DNA of 64,000 nucleotides from positions 682,001-746,000 of the forward strand of contig NZ_CASCJC010000001.1 of the NCBI RefSeq assembly GCF_949152225.1, in the 5' to 3' direction. Origin of the DNA: Ligilactobacillus sp900765635. GTDB taxonomy: Bacteria > Bacillota > Bacilli > Lactobacillales > Lactobacillaceae. The position numbers were made by a program, and so were the translations under genes. The notes below the pieces were generated by a model, which was given only the letters and a program-made list of their open reading frames with translations, was not told the origin of the DNA and searched no databases. Shown here in pieces: positions 43,593 through 51,587 of the stretch (the stretch's first letter is position 1; every line of letters starts with the position of its first letter).

Positions 43593-43607
43593 TAAGTATG
43601 GTATAAT
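43593..43607 (+). promoter_or_regulatory. Extended -10 promoter of mreB
   Basis: TATGGTATAAT with a perfect TATAAT at 43602-43607, 63 nt before the mreB GTG. No good -35. Same core as before mbl. Confidence 0.65.
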
Positions 43608-43670
43608 TTAAATAATGTGAATTTTATGCTTCACTCCTAGTTAGGAAGCATCATGAAGGGATGAAAGACA

Positions 43671-44675
43671 GTGTTCGGAATCGGGACAAAAAATATCGGA
43701 ATTGATCTTGGAACTGCAAATACAATCGTTTATGCTGAAGGTAAAGGAATCGTTTTACGTGAACCTTCAGTTGTAGCTAAAAATACTAAAACAGGTGAAA
43801 TAGTTTCTGTTGGTTCAGAAGCACGTGCCATGATTGGACGTACTCCAGCTAGTATTGTAGCAATTCGTCCAATGAAAGATGGCGTAATTGCTGATTATGA
43901 TACAACAGTGGCAATGATGAAATATTATATTCAAAAAGCTTTGGGTGGTAAAAGTGGCAAGCCATACGTGATGGTTTGTGTACCAAGCGGTGTTACTGAA
44001 GTTGAAAAACGTGCTGTAATCGATGCTACACGTGTAGCTGGAGCTCGTGATGCTTATGTGATTGAAGAACCATTTGCTGCTGCAATTGGTGCAGGGCTAC
44101 CAGTTATGGACCCAACAGGTAGTATGGTTGTTGATATCGGTGGTGGAACTACGGATGTTGCAACGATTTCTTTAGGTGGGATCGTTTCTAGTCGTTCAAT
44201 TCGTATGGCTGGAGATAAGATTGATGATGCTATCATTTATTATGTGCGCAAGAATTACAATTTATTGATTGGTGAAAGAACAGCTGAGCAACTTAAGATG
44301 GATGTTGCTTCTGCTTCAGTGGAAGCTGCACGTGGATTAGATAGCCAAACTATTCGTGGTCGTGATTTGGTAACAGGTTTACCAAAGACTATTGAAATTA
44401 AGGCTGAAGATGTTGCCGAAGCTATCCAAGAAGTTGTTGAAGAAATTATCACAGCTATTAAAGAAACTTTGGAAGAAACATCACCAGAAATTGCAGCTGA
44501 TGTTATCGATCACGGAATTGTTTTGACTGGTGGTGGAGCACAGTTGCGTCATTTGCCAGATGTTATCTCAGAAGCAACTAAAGTTCCTGTTTTTGTAGCA
44601 ACTGAACCATTAGATTGTGTTGCTGTTGGTACGGGTGAATCTTTAAAGAGCATCGAAGTTATGAAGAAAAAATAG
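43671..44675 (+). CDS. mreB: Rod shape-determining protein MreB
   Basis: Actin-like filament protein of the elongasome. It has 334 residues, GTG start (MFGIGTKNIGIDLGTANTIV). ATPase motifs: IGIDLGTANTIVY, VVDIGGGTTDVAT and VLTGGGAQLRHLP. The N-terminal hydrophobic MFGIG would help membrane contact. mreC and mreD follow, which marks this as the canonical MreB; the paralogue at 14598 is Mbl-like. A terminator separates it from mreC. Confidence 0.96.
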   Translation: MFGIGTKNIGIDLGTANTIVYAEGKGIVLREPSVVAKNTKTGEIVSVGSEARAMIGRTPASIVAIRPMKDGVIADYDTTVAMMKYYIQKALGGKSGKPYVMVCVPSGVTEVEKRAVIDATRVAGARDAYVIEEPFAAAIGAGLPVMDPTGSMVVDIGGGTTDVATISLGGIVSSRSIRMAGDKIDDAIIYYVRKNYNLLIGERTAEQLKMDVASASVEAARGLDSQTIRGRDLVTGLPKTIEIKAEDVAEAIQEVVEEIITAIKETLEETSPEIAADVIDHGIVLTGGGAQLRHLPDVISEATKVPVFVATEPLDCVAVGTGESLKSIEVMKKK

Positions 44676-44698
44676 ACGATTGAAGTCATTTTAGTTAG

Positions 44699-44736
44699 GA
44701 GGTTGGAGCTTAGTCGTCCAACCTCTTAATTTTTTT
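44699..44736 (+). terminator. Intrinsic terminator between mreB and mreC
   Basis: GAGGTTGGA pairs with TCCAACCTC around a 9-nt loop, followed by a T-rich tract. It splits mreB from mreCD, which have their own promoter. Confidence 0.85.
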
Positions 44737-44772
44737 GTAAGGTAACTTAAAAAAATGAGTCCTAATTAACGT

Positions 44773-44783
44773 TATGCTATAAT
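44773..44783 (+). promoter_or_regulatory. Extended -10 promoter of mreC
   Basis: TATGCTATAAT, with TATAAT at 44778-44783, lies 110 nt before the mreC ATG and downstream of the mreB terminator. No clear -35. Confidence 0.6.
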
Positions 44784-44893
44784 TTATAAAGTGATTGTTT
44801 TTACACGGCATAAATAATAAAAAAATGATATTATATTAATATGAGAAAGGAAAAAGCTAGGAGTAATTGAAGACTAGCTAGGAGTTTATTAAG

Positions 44894-45745
44894 ATGCAAA
44901 AATCTTTTTTTAATAAGAAACTCGTAATCATCTTGATTGCAATTACAATTAGTTTTTTGATGATTGCCTTTTCGATTTCAGTACGTAACAATCGTTCGAT
45001 GCCCACTTTTGTGCAACAGTTTGGTAATGAGGCAGCTGGGTTAGTAGAACGAGTAGTAAATGCCCCAATTGCAGCGGTTAGTTCAGCTGGAAAATCTTTT
45101 AGTGATTTGATTAACACTTATCAAGAAAATCAAGATTTAAAAAAGCAAGTTGATAATTTAGCTGCTCAAAAGGTTGAAAATCAAACGTTACGTGAAGAAA
45201 ACAAGGCATTAAAACAACAATTAAAGTTAAATAAGTCTTTAACTGATTACGATAAAATCAGTGCATATGTTATTTCGCGTTCACCTTCGACTTGGCAAAA
45301 TCAAGTTGTGATTAACAAGGGTTCTTTAGCAGGTGTGACTAAAAATGCTGCGGTACTATCACGAAGAGGATTGATTGGACGTGTCACAGAAGTCAACCAA
45401 ACTAATAGTAAAGTTGAATTGATTACAACGCAAAATGATTCGGCTAATAGATTTGCAGTTCAATTGGTGAATGCCAAAGATAATGTTGTTAATGGATTGA
45501 TTACCGGTTATGATGTCGATAACAATTTGTTAATAATGGGACAGGTAATCTTAAAAGAAGAAATCAAAAAAGGAACAAAAGTAATCACTTCTGGTATGGG
45601 AGGGAATACTCCTAAAGGTTTATTAATTGGAACCGTTGAAAAAGTGGCAGACAACGATTATGGCTTGCCATCAAAAATTTATATTAAACCCGCAGCTAAT
45701 ATTACTGATTTGGGTGTGGTAACGGTGGCCAAGAGAACTGATTAA
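44894..45745 (+). CDS. mreC: Rod shape-determining protein MreC
   Basis: Bitopic membrane protein of the elongasome. It has 283 residues: a short cytoplasmic N-terminus, one membrane span (about 9-28, LVIILIAITISFLMIAFSIS) and a coiled coil at about 70-112. An extracellular beta domain follows (VVINKGSLAGVTKNAAVLSR, GLIGRVTEV). The start is at 44894, 10 nt after AGGAG. Confidence 0.95.
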   Translation: MQKSFFNKKLVIILIAITISFLMIAFSISVRNNRSMPTFVQQFGNEAAGLVERVVNAPIAAVSSAGKSFSDLINTYQENQDLKKQVDNLAAQKVENQTLREENKALKQQLKLNKSLTDYDKISAYVISRSPSTWQNQVVINKGSLAGVTKNAAVLSRRGLIGRVTEVNQTNSKVELITTQNDSANRFAVQLVNAKDNVVNGLITGYDVDNNLLIMGQVILKEEIKKGTKVITSGMGGNTPKGLLIGTVEKVADNDYGLPSKIYIKPAANITDLGVVTVAKRTD

Positions 45746-45758
45746 AGGACGTGAAGTG

Positions 45759-46274
45759 ATGCAAGCGATAGCTAAGAAGCGCTATATTTTTATTAGCGGA
45801 ATGTTCATTTTTTTATTGCTCGATGGCTCGCTTAGCTACAATTTTTCAAAATGGATGTTTACTGCGACATCGAGTATGGAGAGTCGATTATTATTATTGT
45901 GGTTAATTTTAGCATTGTGTTATTTAGATTACGATAAGATTTTATGGTGGGCGTTTGTTGCAGGGATATTTTACGATTTATATTACAGCGGTATCTTGGG
46001 AATATTTACGTTTTTATTCCCATTGATGGTGTATTTAAATCGGGAAACCTTTAACTTTTTTTCACCGACATTTATGTTGGTCTTTTTGATCTATTTAATC
46101 GATGTAACTTTATTGACAACTTTATCTTATTGGATTAATTCGTTAATTGGATTGGCAAATGTTTCTGCAACTAATTTTATTGCACGAACATTAGGGCCAA
46201 CATTAGCTTATAATATGTTTTTCTTTGTGGTCTTGTATGTGCCATTGAGAAAACTTTTTGAAAAATTCGCATGA
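45759..46274 (+). CDS. mreD: Rod shape-determining protein MreD
   Basis: Integral membrane partner of MreC with about 171 residues and five to six hydrophobic segments. I chose ATG 45759 (MQAIAKKRYIFISGM) over the adjacent GTG because of 9-nt spacing to AAAGGA. The IFYDLYYSGILGIFTFLFPL region matches the family. It follows mreC by 13 nt. Confidence 0.92.
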   Translation: MQAIAKKRYIFISGMFIFLLLDGSLSYNFSKWMFTATSSMESRLLLLWLILALCYLDYDKILWWAFVAGIFYDLYYSGILGIFTFLFPLMVYLNRETFNFFSPTFMLVFLIYLIDVTLLTTLSYWINSLIGLANVSATNFIARTLGPTLAYNMFFFVVLYVPLRKLFEKFA

Positions 46275-46298
46275 GTTTAATTTAAAGGAGTTGTTAGC

Positions 46299-46964
46299 AT
46301 GACAGCGGTTGTCTTAAAGGGGTTTAAAAATGGTTATGAATTAATTATTAAATCAGAAGCAAGCTTTGAACAAGTACTAGTAGAATTAACTGAGTTATTA
46401 AAAAAGCTACATGACGATACTAAGTCAACTAAACCAGTGGCATTTAATGTTAATACAAAACAACGCTTATTGACTGCTGAGCAAAAACAACAATTGGAAA
46501 AAGTTTTCAGTGTTTATCCACAATTTTCAATTCATAAGATTTTAGCAGATGTAATCACAGTAACCGATGCGCAAGAAATAATGCATAAAAACATGACACA
46601 TTTTTGTGCAGATGTTATCCGCAATGGTCAAATTAAGACAATTGATGGAGATGTATTATTTTTAGGGTGTGTGCACCAAGGTGGCATCTTACAAGCTAAA
46701 GGAAGCATCTTTGTTTTAGGAGATGTTCAAGGAATTTTGCATGCTGGATATAAAGATGATACACGTGCTGTAATTGTTGGTAAAATCAAAGATGCTCAAC
46801 AAGTTAGAATTGCAGATTTGGTAGATGTTTTAGAAGATGAGACAGTCGTGCAAGATGAAGATAATGTGGTCTATGTTAATGATTTGCATGATTTAGCGCA
46901 TACACAAGTTGTTGAATTAAAGAACTTAAGACCGAAACTATTTGCACAGATGGGAGGTTTTTAA
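46299..46964 (+). CDS. minC: Septum site-determining protein MinC
   Basis: Inhibitor of FtsZ assembly away from midcell. It has 221 residues. The N-terminal domain (about 1-100) blocks FtsZ; the C-terminal beta-helix (about 110-210) shows the repeat DGDVLFLGCVHQGGILQAKG and RAVIVGKIKDAQQVRIAD. minD starts 3 nt later. No minE is seen, as expected for Firmicutes, which use DivIVA to place MinCD. Confidence 0.95.
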   Translation: MTAVVLKGFKNGYELIIKSEASFEQVLVELTELLKKLHDDTKSTKPVAFNVNTKQRLLTAEQKQQLEKVFSVYPQFSIHKILADVITVTDAQEIMHKNMTHFCADVIRNGQIKTIDGDVLFLGCVHQGGILQAKGSIFVLGDVQGILHAGYKDDTRAVIVGKIKDAQQVRIADLVDVLEDETVVQDEDNVVYVNDLHDLAHTQVVELKNLRPKLFAQMGGF

Positions 46965-46967
46965 TTT

Positions 46968-47771
46968 ATGGGAAGATCAATAGTTATTACATCAGGTAAG
47001 GGTGGTGTTGGAAAGACAACTACAGCTGCTAATTTAGGCAGTGCCCTTGCGTTACTTAATAAGAAGGTGTGTTTAATCGATTTAGACATTGGTTTACGTA
47101 ATTTAGACGTAGCCTTGGGATTGGATAATCGTATTATTTATGATATTGTTGACGTGGTTGAAAAACGAGCAAAGTTACATCAAGCTTTGATTAAAGATAA
47201 AAAGTTTGGTGATAAATTATTCTTACTACCGGCAGCACAAAATACTGATAAATCAGCTATTACCCCTGAACAAGTTAAAGAATTAGTTGAGGAGTTAAGA
47301 CCTGATTTTGATTATATCTTATTAGATTGTCCGGCTGGTATTGAACAAGGGTTTATGAATGCTATTGCAGGAGCAGATGAAGCAATTGTTGTTTCTACAC
47401 CTGAGGTTTCTGCTGTAAGAGATGCTGATCGAGTAGTTGGATTATTGGAACAGCGCCAACTAGAAAACCCACCAATGTTAGTAATTAGTCGAATTAGAAA
47501 GCATATGGTTAATGATGGAGATATGTTAGATATTGATGAAATAACACATCACTTAGCAATTAAATTATTAGGAATTGTTTTTGATGATGATGAAGTAATC
47601 AGTTCGGCTAATAAAGGTGAACCGATTGTTTTAAATGAAAATAATCCAGCTGGTCAAGGTTATCGTAATATTGCGCGTCGTCTAGAAGGAGAAACCGTAC
47701 CGTTAATGTCTATGCAACAAGAAACGGGTGGCTTTTTCAAAAAAATCAGTGCATGGTTTAAGAAAGCTTAA
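46968..47771 (+). CDS. minD: Septum site-determining ATPase MinD
   Basis: Membrane-binding ATPase that recruits MinC. It has 267 residues. Deviant Walker A is SGKGGVGKTT at 9-18, with switch motif LDIGLRNLDVALG and YILLDCPAGIEQG. The C-terminal amphipathic membrane-targeting helix GFFKKISAWFKKA is intact. Last gene of mreCD-minCD; a terminator follows. Confidence 0.97.
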   Translation: MGRSIVITSGKGGVGKTTTAANLGSALALLNKKVCLIDLDIGLRNLDVALGLDNRIIYDIVDVVEKRAKLHQALIKDKKFGDKLFLLPAAQNTDKSAITPEQVKELVEELRPDFDYILLDCPAGIEQGFMNAIAGADEAIVVSTPEVSAVRDADRVVGLLEQRQLENPPMLVISRIRKHMVNDGDMLDIDEITHHLAIKLLGIVFDDDEVISSANKGEPIVLNENNPAGQGYRNIARRLEGETVPLMSMQQETGGFFKKISAWFKKA

Positions 47772-47775
47772 TTAG

Positions 47776-47810
47776 GTTATGCCATACTTAGGTGTGGCAT
47801 AACTTTTTTT
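47776..47810 (+). terminator. Intrinsic terminator after minD
   Basis: GTTATGCCA and TGGCATAAC pair around a short loop, followed by seven T. Confidence 0.9.
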
Positions 47811-47882
47811 AGGCATCAGAGTGGAAATGTGCGTATAACCATAGTATAATCGCACTAGAATAATGACTAGGTGGTGGATGAA

Positions 47883-49352
47883 GTGGACGCAATTTCAAGC
47901 GTGATTGTGGCAATTATTGTTATTAACACTTTTTTAGCAGTAATTACGGTTTTTAAAGAAAAAAGAGATATTGCAGCAACATGGGCATGGCTGTTAGTCT
48001 TAAATTTATTACCAATTTTTGGATTCATTTTATACTTATTTGCCGGTAAAAAAATCTCTAAAGAAAAAATCTTTGATTTGAAGGCACAAACTAAACTAGG
48101 AATCGATCAACTTGTTGATTTACAAAAAGAACAATGGAATCGCCAAGAGCTGTTACCTAGTGATTTATTAACAAATGAGGCTAGACAAGCTGCGCATTTG
48201 TTTTTAGAATGTGATCAAGCTATTTTTACAAAAAATAATTCGTTGCAAATTTTTACTGATGGTAAAGAGAAATTTGCAGCACTTTTTGAAGATATGCGCA
48301 AGGCAACCAATCATATTCATATTGAATACTATTCAATCTTTAGTGATGAGATCGGTACGCAATTTTTAAAAGAACTAGAAGATGCAGCCAAGCGTGGTGT
48401 AGAAGTACGTGTAATTTATGATAGCATGGGATCTAGAGGGCAACGACATAACTTTTTTAAGAATTTAGAAAAATTAGGAGGACAAGCTGAACCATTCTTT
48501 GGCTCCAAGCGAGCACCGATTCATAGTCCTCGTATCAATTATCGTGATCACCGTAAAATCGTGGTTATCGATGGTAAGATTAGTTATATTGGTGGATTTA
48601 ATGTTGGAGATCAATATTTAGGAAAATCAAAGAAGTTTGGCTACTGGCGTGATACACATGTCAGAATAGACGGTAATGCTACCGTTGCCTTACAATCTCG
48701 TTTCTTTATGGATTGGAATGCAACAATCAAAAATAGCAATGGTGGCAAAAAAGTAGAATATAGTGACAATTATTTTCCACTACGGCATGAATCAACAGCA
48801 GGTTCGACTGGTATTCAAATTGTTTCTTCTGGACCTGATAGTGAAACCGAGGCTATTAAATTAGGTTATTTAAAATTAATCAGTAGTGCTAATGAATATA
48901 TCTATATTCAAACACCATACTTAATTCCTGACGATTCTGTATTAGAAGCTTTAAGTTTAGCTGCTTTGTCAGGTGTCAAGGTTAAAATTATGATTCCAAG
49001 TATGCCGGATCATATTTTTGTTTATCGAGCTACGCAATATTATGCAAAGAGTTTGCTTGAAAAAGGAATCGAGATTTATCAATACGAAAATGGCTTCCTT
49101 CACTGTAAATCATTTGTGATTGATGGTCAGTTGACATCAATTGGTTCAGCTAATATGGATATTCGAAGTTTTAAACTTAATTTTGAAACTAATGCGTTTT
49201 GTTATGATCGGCAATTAGCTTATGAATTTGCACATATTTTCGAAGAAGATCTTAAAAAATGTCGCCAGTTGACTCCAGAATTTTTTGAAAAACAATCAGC
49301 CTGGTTGAAATTTAAGCAATATTTCTCACGCTTATTATCACCAATTTTATAG
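47883..49352 (+). CDS. cls: Cardiolipin synthase
   Basis: Joins two phosphatidylglycerols to cardiolipin at the membrane. It has 489 residues from GTG 47883 (MDAISSVIVAIIVINTF), which lies 8 nt after AGGTGG; GTG 47871 is also in frame. Two N-terminal membrane spans (about 5-25 and 35-56) precede two HKD phospholipase-D motifs: HRKIVVIDGKISYIGG and HCKSFVIDGQLTSIGS. Both HKD motifs are complete. Confidence 0.94.
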   Translation: MDAISSVIVAIIVINTFLAVITVFKEKRDIAATWAWLLVLNLLPIFGFILYLFAGKKISKEKIFDLKAQTKLGIDQLVDLQKEQWNRQELLPSDLLTNEARQAAHLFLECDQAIFTKNNSLQIFTDGKEKFAALFEDMRKATNHIHIEYYSIFSDEIGTQFLKELEDAAKRGVEVRVIYDSMGSRGQRHNFFKNLEKLGGQAEPFFGSKRAPIHSPRINYRDHRKIVVIDGKISYIGGFNVGDQYLGKSKKFGYWRDTHVRIDGNATVALQSRFFMDWNATIKNSNGGKKVEYSDNYFPLRHESTAGSTGIQIVSSGPDSETEAIKLGYLKLISSANEYIYIQTPYLIPDDSVLEALSLAALSGVKVKIMIPSMPDHIFVYRATQYYAKSLLEKGIEIYQYENGFLHCKSFVIDGQLTSIGSANMDIRSFKLNFETNAFCYDRQLAYEFAHIFEEDLKKCRQLTPEFFEKQSAWLKFKQYFSRLLSPIL

Positions 49353-49358
49353 TTAATC

Positions 49359-49393
49359 AAACTCATGAGCATTTTAAATGACATGAGTTTTTT
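49359..49393 (+). terminator. Intrinsic terminator after cls
   Basis: AAACTCATG pairs with CATGAGTTT around a 14-nt loop, followed by T residues. Confidence 0.8.
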
Positions 49394-49480
49394 AATTTTA
49401 GTTAAAAATAGTTAGCAAATTTCAAGAGAAGGTGTATAATAAATTTTGCCTGCGTAAAACATTTGAAACGAGGTTAGACT

Positions 49481-50413
49481 TTGAGTAAGAAAAAGAAAAT
49501 TTTACTAATTAGCTTAGTCAGTGTTTTATGTATAATTGTCGTAGGCCTTGGTGCTGGGGCAAATTATTTGGTAAGTTATGCGTTTGGAAATCCATTAAAA
49601 TCAACTAGAGCGCCTAAGCTAAAAGGAATCGATGCTCAATCGATTAGTTGGTTGAAAAAACAAGATCAAGAAGTTTGGCATCAAAGAGCTGTTGGAACCG
49701 ATTTGGATTTGGTGGCTTATTATTTGCCGGCTAAAACAAAAACTAATAAAACGATTGTTGTTGCACATGGTTATCAAGGAAGTCATTGGAATATGGCTTC
49801 TTATATCAAGATGTTTCATGAATTAGGCTATAATGTCTTAGCTCCAGATGATCGTGGAAGTGGTGCAAGTCAAGGAAAGTATATTCATTTTGGATGGGAT
49901 GATCGTTTAGATTATATCAAATGGGTTAAGCAAGTAATTGCTAAAGATGGTCAGGATTCAAGAATTGGTTTGTTTGGTGTCAGCATGGGAGGCGCTACTG
50001 TCATGATGATGAGTGGCGAAAAATTGCCAAGTCAAGTTAAAGCGATTATTGAAGATTGTGGTTATTCCAAGACAGAAGATGAACTAGCTTATCAATTAAA
50101 GGCGCAGTTTGGTTTGCCTAAAGAACCGTTGATTACGCTTGCTAATTGGATTGCTAAAGCGCGTGTAGGTTTTGACTTTAAAGAAGCTGACTCGCTTAAG
50201 CAACTTCAAAAAAACAAGTTACCAATCTTTTTTATTCACGGTGATAAAGATGATTTTGTTCCAACAAAGATGGTATATCAAAGTTATCGGGCAACTACAG
50301 CTCCAAAGCAAATTTGGATAACGAAAAATACGACTCATGCCAAGTCGTATATCAATTATCCTAAGCAATATCAAGAAAAAGTCAAAACGTTCTTAGATAA
50401 ATATATGAACTAG
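49481..50413 (+). CDS. Membrane-anchored alpha/beta hydrolase
   Basis: A 310-residue alpha/beta-hydrolase-fold protein with one N-terminal membrane anchor (about 5-30, ILLISLVSVLCIIVVGLGAG), so the enzyme faces outside. The nucleophile elbow is GVSMGG, the oxyanion HGYQGS, the acid in IHGDKDDFVP, and the His in TTHAKSY. The TTG start at 49481 follows GAGG. It resembles the YqkD/YtmA-type extracellular hydrolases; substrate unknown. A TATAAT at 49435 suggests its own promoter. Confidence 0.88.
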   Translation: MSKKKKILLISLVSVLCIIVVGLGAGANYLVSYAFGNPLKSTRAPKLKGIDAQSISWLKKQDQEVWHQRAVGTDLDLVAYYLPAKTKTNKTIVVAHGYQGSHWNMASYIKMFHELGYNVLAPDDRGSGASQGKYIHFGWDDRLDYIKWVKQVIAKDGQDSRIGLFGVSMGGATVMMMSGEKLPSQVKAIIEDCGYSKTEDELAYQLKAQFGLPKEPLITLANWIAKARVGFDFKEADSLKQLQKNKLPIFFIHGDKDDFVPTKMVYQSYRATTAPKQIWITKNTTHAKSYINYPKQYQEKVKTFLDKYMN

Positions 50414-50437
50414 TTTTGATTAATGACCTTAACTTCG

Positions 50438-50463
50438 AAACGGAACGGCTTGTCCGTTTTTTT
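50438..50463 (+). terminator. Intrinsic terminator after the hydrolase gene
   Basis: AAACGGA pairs with TCCGTTT around ACGGCTTG, followed by T residues. Confidence 0.75.
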
Positions 50464-50483
50464 ATTTAAATAAAAAATGATAT

Positions 50484-50512
50484 TTGAGTTTAAAGTGATT
50501 TCACGGTATAAT
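50484..50512 (+). promoter_or_regulatory. Predicted sigma-A promoter of thiT
   Basis: TTGAGT and TATAAT spaced 17 nt, about 25 nt before the TPP riboswitch. Confidence 0.75.
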
Positions 50513-50536
50513 CATTTTTGTAGTTAAATAAATGTT

Positions 50537-50627
50537 ACCAGCACTAGGGGAGCCATTGGCTGAGAGTGAAATTTAATTTCAGACCCTTTGAACCTGTTCG
50601 TTAGTACGAGCGTAGGAAAGTGTTGCT
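50537..50627 (+). promoter_or_regulatory. TPP riboswitch (THI element)
   Basis: Conserved core motifs are in order: GGGGAGCC, then GGCTGAGA, then ACCCTTTGAACCTGTTCG, then TAGTACGAGCGTAGGAA. P1 is formed by AGCACT (50540-50545) with AGTGTT. It senses thiamine pyrophosphate and fits the thiamine transporter gene downstream. Confidence 0.95.
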
Positions 50628-50636
50628 TATTTATGC

Positions 50637-50675
50637 ACTTCTTAGTGTCTGGCAACGTAGACATTAGGAGGTTTT
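50637..50675 (+). promoter_or_regulatory. Expression-platform hairpin that sequesters the thiT Shine-Dalgarno
   Basis: ACTTCTTAGTGTCT (50637-50650) pairs over all 14 positions (three G-U) with AGACATTAGGAGGT (50659-50672). The 3' arm includes the AGGAGG ribosome site and is followed by a T-run leading into the ATG at 50678. The hairpin can block translation and may also terminate. Confidence 0.75.
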
Positions 50676-50677
50676 TT

Positions 50678-51253
50678 ATGCAAAGAACAACTACAACTAA
50701 TAAGAGATTAAAGGTGATGCTTGAAGCGGCCTTGATGGCGGCATTAGCTACGATTTTATCGGTAGTCGTACCATCGATTGCTAGTTTCGATATAGCTTTA
50801 GGGATTATTCCCATAGTTATTTACAGCTTACGACGTGGTTTAAAGGCTGGGGTGCTAGCTGGCTTTTTATGGGGGTTATTGCCAATTTTGTTGGGCAAAG
50901 CTTCTGTGTTGACCTTATGGCAAGGGTTGTTAGAATATCCAATTGCTAATATGGTAGTTGGCTTAGCGGGCTTATATGCTAATAAAATAAAGCTAGCATT
51001 ATTAAATAAACAACAAAAAACAGCTTGGTTATATTTATTTTTAGCAATTTTAATTAGTGTAACAGCTAAATATTTGATTCACTTTTATGCTGGAATTGTT
51101 TATTGGGGAAAGTATGCTCAATGGGGCTTAGGACCAATTTTATATTCGTTGGTGATAAATGGTGGAAGCTTAGTGATTAATTTAGTTTTAACTAGTATAG
51201 TTTCTTTTGCTATTGTTTCGCGCATGCCAGCATTAATTTCGTTGCAAGATTAA
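50678..51253 (+). CDS. thiT: Thiamine ECF transporter S component ThiT
   Basis: Membrane substrate-binding component that captures thiamine and works with a shared energy-coupling module. It has 191 residues and about six membrane spans (MLEAALMAALATILSVVVPS and later). The thiamine-site residues EYPIANMVVG and YWGKYAQWGLGPILYS match the family. I start at ATG 50678 behind AGGAGG; the longer reading frame from 50588 starts inside the riboswitch. The ECF ATPases are elsewhere in the genome. Confidence 0.94.
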   Translation: MQRTTTTNKRLKVMLEAALMAALATILSVVVPSIASFDIALGIIPIVIYSLRRGLKAGVLAGFLWGLLPILLGKASVLTLWQGLLEYPIANMVVGLAGLYANKIKLALLNKQQKTAWLYLFLAILISVTAKYLIHFYAGIVYWGKYAQWGLGPILYSLVINGGSLVINLVLTSIVSFAIVSRMPALISLQD

Positions 51254-51290
51254 AAAACAGGATTTACACTAAATGTAAATCCTGTTTTTT
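51252..51290. terminator. Bidirectional terminator between thiT and the DUF4044 gene
   Basis: AAAAAACAGGATTTACA pairs with TGTAAATCCTGTTTTTT around a five-base loop. A/T runs on both sides let it stop transcripts from both convergent genes. Confidence 0.92.
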
Positions 51291-51297
51291 AATGCTG

Positions 51298-51411
51298 TTA
51301 TCCTAAAAAGGAACCAACAGCTCCTAAAACTAAGGCGCTTAAGGTGAAGATTAACATCAACCAAACAACGACCATTGTTATTTTTTGGAAAGTCGAACGC
51401 TTTTTTTTCAA
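51298..51411 (-). CDS. DUF4044 family 37-residue membrane peptide
   Basis: Short gene on the minus strand. TTG at 51409-51411 follows AGGGTGA. The product is MKKKRSTFQKITMVVVWLML then IFTLSALVLGAVGSFLG: a basic N-terminus and a single membrane span. I recognise the KKKRSTFQKITMVVVWLMLI pattern as DUF4044, a tiny family of lactobacilli with no known function. It lies convergent to thiT and upstream of lysC on the other strand. Confidence 0.8.
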   Translation of the reverse strand: MKKKRSTFQKITMVVVWLMLIFTLSALVLGAVGSFLG

Positions 51412-51499
51412 AATAATTCACCCTTTATCATTTATACAGTTTACTATAATTCAAACATTATTCTCTGTCAAATTAAGATATTTATGATAATAAATTAAA

Positions 51500-51528
51500 T
51501 TGCTATTAGTAAATTAAACAATTATAAT
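51500..51528 (+). promoter_or_regulatory. Predicted promoter of lysC
   Basis: TTGCTA and TATAAT spaced 17 nt, 59 nt before the lysC ATG. The short leader has no lysine-riboswitch structure. Confidence 0.65.
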
Positions 51529-51587
51529 AAAAAAAACGATGTTTTTTTAATCAGTCGTTAAAAGAACCAATGCAAGGGAGTTTTTCT

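Noticed and set aside
50588..50677. Longer N-terminus for ThiT
   Set aside because: These codons are TPP riboswitch and its hairpin; the AGGAGG site serves the ATG at 50678.
51529..51587. Lysine riboswitch (L box) before lysC
   Set aside because: The leader is only about 59 nt and lacks the conserved L-box helices.
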